A DNA stretch of 40,934 bases from DASUPK01 sp036276255. Lineage in GTDB: Bacteria > Actinomycetota > Thermoleophilia > Solirubrobacterales > 70-9. The DNA lies in contig DASUPK010000081.1 in assembly GCA_036276255.1 (NCBI GenBank), forward strand, positions 1 through 40,934, in the 5' to 3' direction. A program made the position numbers and the translations under genes. How positions within the stretch are numbered: position 1 is the first letter of the stretch; each line of letters starts with the position of its first letter. Positions 8,292-15,916 of this stretch are shown piece after piece. Under the pieces are notes generated by a model, which was given only the letters and a program-made list of their open reading frames with translations, was not told the DNA's origin and made no database searches.

Positions 8292-9882
8292 TCGGCGGGT
8301 TGCCCTGTTCGCGGGGTTGGAAGGCGTATTCGAGCGAGTCGACCAGGGCCTCCCAGGACGCCTCGATGATGTTCTCCGAGACGCCGATGGAGCCCCACTC
8401 CCGCTCGCCGTCAGACGAGTCGAGCAGCACGCGGGTCACGGCCCCGGTGCCGTGGTGCTCGTCCAGGATGCGGACCTTGTAGTTGGTGAGCTCGATGTCG
8501 GCCAGATGAGGATGGCGGTCGATGATTGCGCCGCGCAGCGCCGTGTCGAGCGCGTTCACGGGTCCGTTGCCCTCCGCTGTGCGCAGGTAACGCTCGCCGT
8601 CGACCCAGACCTTGATCGTCGCCTCCGTGACCACCTTGCCGTCCTCGCGTTGCTCGACCAGGACCCGGAATCCCTCGAGCCGGAAGAGCGGCTCGTAGTC
8701 CTCGGTCTCCTTGCGGAGGAGCAGCTCGAAGGAGGCGTCGGCGGCCTCGTAGTGGTAGCCGCGGTGCTCGCGCTCCTTCAGGGTGCGGAGCGCCTTGGCG
8801 GCCTGCTCGTCGTCGAGCGCGATCCCGGCGCGGTCCGCGCGCGAGAGGACCGTTCCCTTCCCCGAGAGCTCGGAGACCACCATCTCGCGCTCGTTGCCCA
8901 CCTCGGCAGGGTCCATGTGCTCGAAGGTGCGCGCATCCGCGCTGACGCCGGCGACGTGCATGCCGCCCTTGTGGGCGAACGCGTTGCGGCCGACGAATGG
9001 CTGGTCGGGATCCGGGGTGATGTTGAGGAGCTCGTCGATGAAGTGTGCGATCCCGGTGAGCCGCGAGAGCTGCTCGTCGCTGACGCACTCGCAGCCCATC
9101 TTGAGCTGGAGGGCCGGCAGGATCGAGGTGAGGTTGGCGTTACCCGTTCGCTCGCCGATCCCGTTCATCGTGCCCTGCACCAGCCCGGCGCCCTCCTGCA
9201 CCGCGGCCAGCGAGTTGGCGACCGCGCACTCGAGGTCGTTGTGGGTGTGGATTCCGACCGCGACGTCCAGCTCGCTCCCGACCGCCCGGGTCGCCTCGGC
9301 GATCTGCTGCGGCAGGCTCGAGCCATTGGTGTCGCAGAGCGTGACGTTCTCGGCCCCCGCGTCCGCCGCGGCTCGCACGCACTCCAGCGCGTAGCCGGAG
9401 TCGTCGCGGTAGCCGTCGAAGAAGTGCTCGGCGTCGTAGATGACGCGCTTGCCCGCGTTGGTCAGGTACGCGACGGAGTCCCCGATCATCGACAGGTTCT
9501 CCTCGCGGCTCACCTTGGTCACCTTCTCGAGGTGAAGGCCCCAGGTCTTGCCGACCAGGGTGATCACCGGCGCGAACCCGGTGGCGAGCAGACGCAGAGC
9601 TGCGTCCTCGGCCGCCTCGGTGTCGCGGCGCCTGGTCATCCCGAAGGCGCAGACCGCGGCCTGCCGGAGATCGATCTCGGCCAGCATCTCGAAGAGCTCG
9701 ACCTCCTTCGGATTGGAGCCGGGGAAGCCGGCCTCGATGAAGTGGATGCCGAGCTCGTCGAGCTTGCGGACCACCCGCGCCTTCTCCTGCGCCGAGAGCG
9801 ACATGCCCTGGCCCTGCATGCCGTCCCTAAGAGTCGTGTCGTAGAGGAGAACCTTTGTCATCGCTGCCTTTCTGGGCTTCAT
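8260..9882 (-). CDS. cimA: Citramalate synthase (CimA-type, LeuA family)
   Basis: Condenses pyruvate and acetyl-CoA to (R)-citramalate, the first step of threonine-independent isoleucine synthesis. The 540-residue product has the HMGL-like TIM barrel with LLYDTTLRDGMQGQG (12-26), metal ligands in HTHND (212-216) and NGIGERTGNANL (240-251), followed by a LeuA-type regulatory domain (about 400-530). It resembles the CimA/TIGR00977 branch, and a separate classic LeuA is encoded at 15917-17521. The start at 9882 has a strong Shine-Dalgarno (GGAGGAGG, 9898-9891); an inner ATG at 9861 is the alternative. LeuCD and LeuB, which process citramalate, are in the same operon. Homocitrate or isopropylmalate synthase is less likely. 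Confidence 0.88.
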   Translation of the reverse strand: MKPRKAAMTKVLLYDTTLRDGMQGQGMSLSAQEKARVVRKLDELGIHFIEAGFPGSNPKEVELFEMLAEIDLRQAAVCAFGMTRRRDTEAAEDAALRLLATGFAPVITLVGKTWGLHLEKVTKVSREENLSMIGDSVAYLTNAGKRVIYDAEHFFDGYRDDSGYALECVRAAADAGAENVTLCDTNGSSLPQQIAEATRAVGSELDVAVGIHTHNDLECAVANSLAAVQEGAGLVQGTMNGIGERTGNANLTSILPALQLKMGCECVSDEQLSRLTGIAHFIDELLNITPDPDQPFVGRNAFAHKGGMHVAGVSADARTFEHMDPAEVGNEREMVVSELSGKGTVLSRADRAGIALDDEQAAKALRTLKEREHRGYHYEAADASFELLLRKETEDYEPLFRLEGFRVLVEQREDGKVVTEATIKVWVDGERYLRTAEGNGPVNALDTALRGAIIDRHPHLADIELTNYKVRILDEHHGTGAVTRVLLDSSDGEREWGSIGVSENIIEASWEALVDSLEYAFQPREQGNPPSERTDPARTT

Positions 9883-9905
9883 CAGGGCGGCCTCCTCCGC
9901 TTCGC

Positions 9906-9988
9906 GTCCGGGGGCCGCCGGTGGGCGGACTCTGTAACGGGCCGCGCTAAGCGGCCTGTGTAATTCGCCCTGTGAAGCGGTGCAGCAT
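9906..9988 (-). promoter_or_regulatory. Structured ilvE-cimA spacer with a mini-ORF
   Basis: The 105-base spacer starts with a 13-codon ORF (MLHRFTGRITQAA, 9988-9947) whose ATG overlaps the ilvE stop (TGATG). Its TAG stop falls in the loop of a perfect hairpin, GGCCGC-TTAGC-GCGGCC (9956-9940). A second inverted repeat, CCGCC/GGCGG (9928-9924 with 9919-9915), lies between it and the cimA Shine-Dalgarno. No T tract follows. It could adjust cimA expression relative to ilvE, but the peptide is not rich in one amino acid. Confidence 0.35.
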
Positions 9989-10989
9989 CAGGAACCCAGG
10001 GTACCGGAGGCCGGTTCCCCGACCTCCTCGGCGTCCACCTCTGCAGGGGTGGGTTCACGCGGCGGCTCACCGGTCGGCTCCCCCACCGGGTCGAGCCACT
10101 CGCGGTATTCCTCGAGGCGCCCATGGAGCGCGTCGTCGAACTTGGCCTGAATGACGCGCGTGATTTCGCCCGGCTCACCGATGTCGTGGTCGTCGATCTC
10201 GCGTACCGGTACGAGCTCGGCTGCCGTGCCTGTCAGGAAGACCTCCTCCGCGAGGTAGAGCTCGGCGCGCGCGATGTCCCGCTCGACCACGGTGTAGCCG
10301 AGATCGCGGGCGAGCTGAATCACCGACTTGCGGTTGATGCCATCGAGGATCGAAGAGGCGTGCCCCGGGGTGACGATCTCGCCCTCGCGGACGAGGTAGA
10401 TGTTCTCGCCGGAGCCCTCGCAGACGAACCCGCGGTCGTCGAGCAGGATCGCCTCGTCATAGCCGGCGTTGGCGCTCTCGGTCTTGGCGAGGATGGAGTT
10501 GAGGTACTGGCCGGAGGCCTTGGCGTGCGGGATGAGCCCCGAGGGCGAGATGCGCCGCCACGATGAGACCTTGGCGCGCACGCCCTTCTTCTTGCCCTCC
10601 TCTCCCAGGTAGGCGCCCCACGGCCAGACGGCGATGATCACGTCGACCGGGGCGCTCTGCGCGTACAGGCCCATCTCGCCGTAGCCGCGGAAGGCGAGCG
10701 GCCGGATGTAGCAGCTGCGCAGCCCGTTACGGCGGATCAGCTCCTTGGTCGCCTCGCGGATCTCCTCGAGATCGTGATTCAGCGGCAGGTAGTAGAGCTC
10801 GGCCGACTTGACGAGCCGGTCGAGGTGGTCCTGATGGCGGAAGATCGCCGGGCCGATCTCCGTGTCGTAGCAGCGAATTCCCTCGAAGACACCCGTGCCG
10901 TAGTGCAGGCCGTGCGTGAGGACGTGCACGTTGGCCTCGTCCCATGGGACGAATTCGCCGTTCTTCCAGATGAGCTCAGCCTTCTCCAC
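9988..10989 (-). CDS. ilvE: Branched-chain amino acid aminotransferase
   Basis: Final transamination of leucine, isoleucine and valine synthesis, with PLP and glutamate. The 333-residue protein has the class IV aminotransferase fold: HGLHYGTGVFEGIRCY (26-41), Schiff-base Lys157 in GLIPHAKASGQYLNS, and EGSGENIYLV. The last ~30 residues (Pro/Glu-rich) extend past the usual end of the fold. The start is GTG at 10989; CATACT lies 8 bases before it and could be a -10 box for an internal leaderless transcript. It follows leuB by 28 bases and is followed by the structured spacer before cimA. Confidence 0.95.
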   Translation of the reverse strand: MEKAELIWKNGEFVPWDEANVHVLTHGLHYGTGVFEGIRCYDTEIGPAIFRHQDHLDRLVKSAELYYLPLNHDLEEIREATKELIRRNGLRSCYIRPLAFRGYGEMGLYAQSAPVDVIIAVWPWGAYLGEEGKKKGVRAKVSSWRRISPSGLIPHAKASGQYLNSILAKTESANAGYDEAILLDDRGFVCEGSGENIYLVREGEIVTPGHASSILDGINRKSVIQLARDLGYTVVERDIARAELYLAEEVFLTGTAAELVPVREIDDHDIGEPGEITRVIQAKFDDALHGRLEEYREWLDPVGEPTGEPPREPTPAEVDAEEVGEPASGTLGS

Positions 10990-11017
10990 GGTCGATCAGT
11001 ATGAACGATGAATCCGG

Positions 11018-12046
11018 CTACAGGGATTGAAGAACGGCTTCTGTCATCTCTTCGGTGGTGGTCTCGCCGCCCAGGTCGGGCGTACGGAGGCCCTGGGTGA
11101 GAGCTGAATCGACCGCGGCTTCGAGCTTCGCCGCCCCCTCGTGCATGCCGAGCCCGTACTCGAGCATCATCGCGACCGAGAGCAGCGTGGCCAGTGGGTT
11201 GGCCTTGCCCGTACCGGCGATGTCCGGCGCCGAGCCGTGCACGGGCTCGTAGAGGCCCGGACCATCGTCACCGAGGCTGGCCGATGGGAGCATCCCGAGC
11301 GAACCCGTGAGCATCGCCGCCTCGTCGCTGAGGATGTCGCCGAAGAGGTTCTCCGTGACGATCACGTCGAATGCCGTCGGGTTCGAGACCAGCTGCATCG
11401 CCGCGTTGTCAACCAGCAGGTGGTCGAGCTTGATCTCCCCGTACTCGGGAGCCAGCCTGGTGACCGTCTCGCGCCAGAGACGGGACGTCTCCAGCACGTT
11501 CGCCTTGTCCACCGAGGTCACCCGGCCGTTGCGCTCACCCGCCGCCTCGAAGGCGACGCGGGCGATCCGCTCGATCTCCTCCACGGTGTAGGCGCAATCG
11601 TCGTGGGCGCGGTCGCCGTCGCGCCCGGACTCGCCGAAGTAGATGCCGCCGGTGAGCTCGCGCACGACCAGAAGGTCGGTGCCCTCGATGCGCTCCCGGC
11701 GGAGCGGGCTCGCCTCGAGCAGTGCCTCGCTCGGGCGGACCGGGCGGAGGTTCGCGAACAGGCCGAGCCCCTTGCGCAGCCCCAGCAGCCCCTGTTCGGG
11801 GCGGGGCTTGTCGGGATCGGTCGTGTCCCACTTGGGCCCTCCCACGGCACAGAGCAGGACCGCGTCGGCCTGCCTGCAGGCCTTCAGCACCTCGTCGGTC
11901 AGGGCGGTGCCATGCTCGTCGATCGAGGCGCCGCCGATCAGGTGCTCGGTGATCTCGAAGTTCCCGATCTCGGCCAGCACGCGCGCCGCCGCGGCCCCGA
12001 TCTCGGGGCCGATTCCATCGCCGGGAAGGAAGACGATCCTAGGCAC
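11018..12046 (-). CDS. leuB: 3-isopropylmalate dehydrogenase
   Basis: NAD-dependent oxidative decarboxylation of 3-isopropylmalate in leucine synthesis; it also acts on methylmalate in the citramalate route. The 342-residue protein shows the isocitrate/isopropylmalate dehydrogenase motifs: LPGDGIGPEI near the N-terminus, LLGLRKGLGLFANLRP, and toward the C-terminus GPGLYEPVHGSAPDIAG with KANPLATLLS. The ATG start lies inside the end of the methyltransferase gene (8-base overlap), which implies coupling. Length and motifs are normal. Confidence 0.96.
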   Translation of the reverse strand: MPRIVFLPGDGIGPEIGAAAARVLAEIGNFEITEHLIGGASIDEHGTALTDEVLKACRQADAVLLCAVGGPKWDTTDPDKPRPEQGLLGLRKGLGLFANLRPVRPSEALLEASPLRRERIEGTDLLVVRELTGGIYFGESGRDGDRAHDDCAYTVEEIERIARVAFEAAGERNGRVTSVDKANVLETSRLWRETVTRLAPEYGEIKLDHLLVDNAAMQLVSNPTAFDVIVTENLFGDILSDEAAMLTGSLGMLPSASLGDDGPGLYEPVHGSAPDIAGTGKANPLATLLSVAMMLEYGLGMHEGAAKLEAAVDSALTQGLRTPDLGGETTTEEMTEAVLQSL

Positions 12047-12842
12047 GCCGTGCGTCGATGTTGAGACGGACGTAGTTGAGGACGAGCGGATCCACGGAGC
12101 GCTCGAGCACCGCCTCGGCGAAGGGCCGGCGCGCCTCCTCGGGCAGCCGGGTCAGATGGGGCCCCATCGTCACGGTGGTGGTGAAGTCGTATGGATCGCT
12201 GGGCTGCACCGGCTTGTCCTCGAGCCAGCAGCGAACGTCCTCGAAGCCGGCCCGTCGCAGGCGCTCCTCGGTCTCCTCCGGCTGGGCGAAGTTCCACATC
12301 ATCTCCATGTCTTCGAAGTACTGCGCGTACTCGTCGCTGGTCGCGACCGTCGCGATCGCGCGGGCGTGATCGGCGATGTTGCCGGCGCCTCCGCACTGGG
12401 CGACGAGGCGGCCACCGGGTCGGAGCACCGAGTGGATTCGCTCGCAGAGGCGGTCGTGGTCGAGGATCCAGTGGAAGGTCGCAGTCGAGAAGAGAGCCTC
12501 GACCACGGTCGGGGCGTCGTGCTCCGCGAGCAGTTCGGGGCTCAGCTCGAGCAGGTCGGACACGAAGAGAATGACGCGATCGTCGCCCGCGAACCGCTCG
12601 CCGGCGACCTTGATCATCTCCGAGGAGCCGTCCACTCCGGTCAGGCGGCCGTCCGGCAGTCGCTCCAGCAGCTTCTCGGCGACGCGACCCGAGCCGATGC
12701 CCGCGTCGATCATCGACTCCTCAGCTTGCGGATCGAGCCGATCCAGCACCTCGAGGCCCCACTGGAACTGCGGCTCGGAGATCTGGTCGTAGGTCTTCGC
12801 GTCCCACTCGCGCGGACCGCTGTTCATCGAATGTGTGTTCAC
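12039..12842 (-). CDS. SAM-dependent methyltransferase (trans-aconitate methyltransferase-like)
   Basis: Class I methyltransferase of 267 residues with the SAM-binding motif DAGIGSGR (46-53), the acidic motif GVDGSSEM (69-76) and a downstream FHWILDHDRL segment that resembles the Tam family (trans-aconitate 2-methyltransferase). It sits between leuD and leuB, overlapping leuD by 4 bases (GTGA) and leuB by 8, so it is made with the isopropylmalate enzymes. Yeast Tmt1 methylates both trans-aconitate and 3-isopropylmalate, so a carboxyl methyltransferase acting on a leucine-pathway acid is an attractive inference, not shown by sequence. An ATG at 12827 is an alternative start to the GTG at 12842. 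Confidence 0.85.
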   Translation of the reverse strand: MNTHSMNSGPREWDAKTYDQISEPQFQWGLEVLDRLDPQAEESMIDAGIGSGRVAEKLLERLPDGRLTGVDGSSEMIKVAGERFAGDDRVILFVSDLLELSPELLAEHDAPTVVEALFSTATFHWILDHDRLCERIHSVLRPGGRLVAQCGGAGNIADHARAIATVATSDEYAQYFEDMEMMWNFAQPEETEERLRRAGFEDVRCWLEDKPVQPSDPYDFTTTVTMGPHLTRLPEEARRPFAEAVLERSVDPLVLNYVRLNIDARRA

Positions 12843-13402
12843 AGCGCCGTGGTCACCGGTCCCGCGTCGGCTTTGCCGGCCTGCTCGAAGCGGTCGATCG
12901 CCTCGCCGCGCGCGAGCGTCATGGCGACATCGTCGAGCCCATTGGTGAGCCGGTGCTTGATGTCCTCGTCGATTTCGAACTGGAAGACGCCCCCCGCGCA
13001 GTTGACGGTCTGATCGTCGAGGTCGATGCGGGCCTCGCCGGCCGCGGCCACCGCGCGACAGTGCTCCTCGTCGAGGATCACGGGCAGCAGTCCGTTCTTC
13101 GTGCAGTTCGAATAGAAGATGTCCGAGAACGAGGGCGCGATCACGGCGTCGAAGCCGTAGTCCTTCAGTCCCCAGACCGCGTGCTCGCGGGACGAGCCTG
13201 AGCCGAAGTTCCGCCCCGCGACCAGAATGGGATGCGGCTCCAGCTCGATCTCGCCCGAGCGAAACCAGTCGTAGAAGAGGAACTCCCCGTAGCCGGTCTT
13301 CTCGACCCTCTTCAGGAACTGCTTGGGCATGATCTGGTCGGTGTCCACGTCGTTGCGATCCAGAACCGCGACGTGGCCCTCGATGAGGGAAATTGCATCC
13401 AT
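12839..13402 (-). CDS. leuD: 3-isopropylmalate dehydratase small subunit
   Basis: Swivel-domain subunit of isopropylmalate isomerase, which with LeuC converts 2- to 3-isopropylmalate and citramalate to methylmalate. The 187-residue product shows DVDTDQIMPKQFLK near the N-terminus, GRNFGSGSSREHA and the AVIAPSFSDIFYSNC segment, all typical of LeuD. The ATG start follows the leuC stop after a single base, and its 3' end overlaps the methyltransferase start. Confidence 0.96.
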   Translation of the reverse strand: MDAISLIEGHVAVLDRNDVDTDQIMPKQFLKRVEKTGYGEFLFYDWFRSGEIELEPHPILVAGRNFGSGSSREHAVWGLKDYGFDAVIAPSFSDIFYSNCTKNGLLPVILDEEHCRAVAAAGEARIDLDDQTVNCAGGVFQFEIDEDIKHRLTNGLDDVAMTLARGEAIDRFEQAGKADAGPVTTAL

Positions 13403-13403
13403 G

Positions 13404-14789
13404 TCAGCTCCAATCCCTGATGTCGACGAAGGTCCCCTCCACCGCCGCCGCGGCGGCCATCTTCGGGCTGACCAGATGGGTGCGCCCGCCGGCGCCCTGG
13501 CGGCCCTCGAAGTTGCGGTTGGAGGTCGAGGCGCAGCGCTCGCCAGGCTGCAGGATGTCCGGGTTCATTCCCAGGCAGGCCGAGCAGCCCGACTCGCGCC
13601 ACTCGAAGCCGGCTGAGCGGAAGACCTCATCCAGGCCTTCGGCCTCCGCCTCGGCCTTGACCTGCTGAGAGCCCGGCACGACCATTCCCCGCAGGCTCGA
13701 GGCGAGCTTCCTGCCGTCGACGATCGAGGCCGCCTCCCGCAGGTCGGAGATCCGGGAGTTGGTGCAGGAGCCGATGAAGATCCGGTCAAGGGGGATCTCG
13801 GTCATCGGGGTGCCGGGCTGCAGGTCCATGTAGGCCAGGGCCCGCTCGGCGGCCTCGCCGTCCGCCGGCGAGTCCATCGTCGCCGGGTCAGGGACCTCGT
13901 CGGTGACCTGGACCACCATTCCCGGCGTGGTTCCCCAGGTGACCATCGGCGAGATCGCGGGGGCGTCGACCTCGATCTCCTTGTCGAAGCCGGCGCCCTC
14001 GTCGGTAGGCAGCTCGCTCCACCGCGCGACGGCGGCGTCGAAGTCTGCCGGTACTCCAGGGCGCCCCTTGAGGTATTCGAAGGTCTTCTCGTCGGGAGCG
14101 ACCATTCCCGCGCGGCCGCCACCCTCGATGGTCATGTTGCAGATCGTCATCCGGTTCTCAATCGAGAGCGCCCGGATCGCCTCGCCCGCGTATTCGACGG
14201 CGTAGCCCTGCATGCCGCCGACCCCGAGCCGCCCGATCGTCGCCAGGATCAGGTCCTTGGCGGTTACGCCGAAGCCCAGCTCGCCCGCGTAGTTGATCCG
14301 CATCGACTTCGGCCGGCGCTGGACCAGGCACTGGGTCGCCAGCACGTGCTCGACCTCCGAGGTTCCGATGCCGAAGGCGAGCGCGCCGAAGGCCCCGTGG
14401 GTCGAGGTGTGGGAGTCACCGCAGACGATCGTCATGCCCGGCTGGGTCACACCCAGCTCCGGCCCGATCACGTGCACGATCCCACGGCGGTCTGAGCCCA
14501 GCGAGTAGAGCGGGATGCCGAACTCCTCGCAGTTCGCCTCCAGGGCCTCGACCTGCTTGCGGGAGAGCTCGTCCGCGATCAGCCGGGCGGTGGGCGTGCC
14601 GTCGGTCGGGACGTTGTGGTCGGCGGTGGCCAGGGTCTTGTCCGGGCGGCGTAAGCCTCGCTCGGCCAGACGAAGCCCGTCGAAGGCCTGCGGAGAGGTC
14701 ACCTCGTGGACGAGGTGGAGATCGATGTAGATCAGGTCGTCGTCGACCTCGTGGGCTTCCCAGATCTTCTCGAACAGGTTGTTCGCCAT
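13404..14789 (-). CDS. leuC: 3-isopropylmalate dehydratase large subunit
   Basis: Aconitase-family catalytic subunit with a [4Fe-4S] cluster. The 461-residue product has the cluster cysteines Cys342 (FIGSCTNSR) and Cys402/Cys405 (GCSACLGMNP), and the conserved CGDSHTSTHGAFGA (123-136) and DHNVPT. The ATG start at 14789 follows a good Shine-Dalgarno (GGAGG) placed in the 8-base gap after the XRE regulator gene, so regulator and leuC are almost certainly cotranscribed. Length is typical for the bacterial LeuC subunit. Confidence 0.97.
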   Translation of the reverse strand: MANNLFEKIWEAHEVDDDLIYIDLHLVHEVTSPQAFDGLRLAERGLRRPDKTLATADHNVPTDGTPTARLIADELSRKQVEALEANCEEFGIPLYSLGSDRRGIVHVIGPELGVTQPGMTIVCGDSHTSTHGAFGALAFGIGTSEVEHVLATQCLVQRRPKSMRINYAGELGFGVTAKDLILATIGRLGVGGMQGYAVEYAGEAIRALSIENRMTICNMTIEGGGRAGMVAPDEKTFEYLKGRPGVPADFDAAVARWSELPTDEGAGFDKEIEVDAPAISPMVTWGTTPGMVVQVTDEVPDPATMDSPADGEAAERALAYMDLQPGTPMTEIPLDRIFIGSCTNSRISDLREAASIVDGRKLASSLRGMVVPGSQQVKAEAEAEGLDEVFRSAGFEWRESGCSACLGMNPDILQPGERCASTSNRNFEGRQGAGGRTHLVSPKMAAAAAVEGTFVDIRDWS

Positions 14790-14797
14790 CGGTCCTC

Positions 14798-15406
14798 CTA
14801 ACCTCGCCTCAGTCCGGCGGCGACCACGGCGATCAGTCGGGCCTGGGACGAGGAATTGTTCTCGAAATGGTGCGGCAGGTCGGCGTCGAAGGTGACGCTG
14901 TCCCCCTCGCCGAGCTCGTGCCGCTGTCCGTCGATGAAGAGCTCGACCCTGCCCCCCACTACGACGGCCGTCTCGCGGCTACCCGGCTCGTGCACCGGGG
15001 GATCGTCGGGCGCACCGGTGGTCGCACCCGGAGCGAGGGTGTGCGCGGAGACGTCGGAGCGCTGGCCGGGCAGCGGTGGGGTCAGCTCCTCGACCTTGTG
15101 GCCGCGTCGGCGCCGCGTGCGCCGATCGTTCGCCCGGACAACGACCACGTGGCGATCCTCGTCCAGGCGCAGGAGCTGCGAAAGGGTCAGCTCCAGGCCG
15201 GCCGCGATCTTTTCGGCGATAGCCAGGGTGGGGCTGGTGTCGCCGCGCTCGACCTGCGAGAGCATCGGCGCGCTGACGCCGCTGCGCTCGGCTAGGTCGC
15301 GCAGCGAGAGGTCCATCGCCTCGCGGAGGCTTTTGATCCGAGCCCCGACGGCTCCGTCCGTGGACAGCTGTGGTCCCGGATCGATCTTCTCGGCGGTGCT
15401 CGTCAT
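14798..15406 (-). CDS. XRE-family regulator with C-terminal cupin domain
   Basis: Transcription factor of 202 residues. Residues about 22-77 form an HTH_3/XRE DNA-binding domain (SLRDLAERSGVSAPMLSQVE helix-turn-helix), and about 125-198 a small cupin that usually binds a low-molecular-weight effector (HEPGSRE, GEGDSVTFDADLPHHFEN). The architecture is that of PuuR/SutR-like regulators. It is the first gene of the leuCD-leuB-ilvE-cimA operon, and its own promoter carries an array of GTACGT half-sites, which suggests autoregulation and control of the whole operon. The effector is unknown. The ATG at 15406 lies 9 bases after the -10 box, so the mRNA may be nearly leaderless. Confidence 0.9.
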   Translation of the reverse strand: MTSTAEKIDPGPQLSTDGAVGARIKSLREAMDLSLRDLAERSGVSAPMLSQVERGDTSPTLAIAEKIAAGLELTLSQLLRLDEDRHVVVVRANDRRTRRRRGHKVEELTPPLPGQRSDVSAHTLAPGATTGAPDDPPVHEPGSRETAVVVGGRVELFIDGQRHELGEGDSVTFDADLPHHFENNSSSQARLIAVVAAGLRRG

Positions 15407-15413
15407 AGCGCCT

Positions 15414-15444
15414 GTACGTTATCACGTACGTTTGTACGTGTCAG
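15414..15444 (-). promoter_or_regulatory. Promoter and operator array of the XRE-leu operon
   Basis: On the minus strand: -35 CTGACA (15444-15439), a 17-base spacer, and -10 TAACGT (15421-15416). Over it lie three GTACGT half-sites in alternating orientation, with centres 10 bp apart: plus-strand GTACGT at 15414-15419, ACGTAC at 15424-15429 and GTACGT at 15434-15439. Neighbouring pairs form perfect inverted repeats with 4-base spacers; one extends to CACGTAC-N4-GTACGTG. Sites phased at one helical turn across -35 and -10 look like a repressor operator, most simply for the XRE protein encoded immediately downstream. Confidence 0.7.
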
Positions 15445-15899
15445 ACGGGCTCGAGCACGACCACCGGGATCTGGCGGTCCGTTCGCCGCTGGTAATTGTC
15501 GTAGTCCGGGTAGGCGTCGGCCATCATCCGCCAGAGCCGCTCCCGTTCCTCGCCGGAGGCCTCCCGGGCTCGCACCCGCCGCTTCTCCCCCTTCCACCAC
15601 GCCGTCGTCTCGGGATTCGCCTTGAGGTTGTGGTACCAGGCGGGGTGGCGGTCGGTCCCTCCCTTGGAGGCGATGATCACCAGGTTGTCGCCGTCAGGCA
15701 AGCAGAGCAGCGGATGGGTGCGGCGCTTGCCCGACTTCCTGCCGACCGACTCGATCAACACGACGGGCACCCCATAGGCCTTGCCGCCGAGCCGGCCGTG
15801 GGAGGCCTTGTACGCCGCGGTATGCAGATCGGTGAAGCGCTCCCAGAACCACCACAGGGACGAGCTCGACCGGGGCACTTCTGGCAGCTGCAGCTTCAC
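15441..15899 (-). CDS. Nitroreductase/deazaflavin(F420)-dependent oxidoreductase family protein
   Basis: Small (152 aa) split-barrel protein of the DUF385/Ddn family, which binds the deazaflavin cofactor F420 in Actinobacteria. Visible features are VVLIESVGRKSGKRRTHPLL (46-65), LVIIASKGGTDRHPAWYHNL and the C-terminal DYDNYQRRTDRQIPVVVLEP, all characteristic. The substrate is unknown; homologues reduce quinones or nitro compounds. The start is GTG at 15899 with TAGGCT (15911-15906) 6 bases before it, so it probably has its own leaderless transcript starting within the end of the leuA region. Its stop codon touches the -35 box of the regulator promoter. Confidence 0.88.
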   Translation of the reverse strand: MKLQLPEVPRSSSSLWWFWERFTDLHTAAYKASHGRLGGKAYGVPVVLIESVGRKSGKRRTHPLLCLPDGDNLVIIASKGGTDRHPAWYHNLKANPETTAWWKGEKRRVRAREASGEERERLWRMMADAYPDYDNYQRRTDRQIPVVVLEPV

Positions 15900-15916
15900 G
15901 GAGCCAGCCTATGTGG

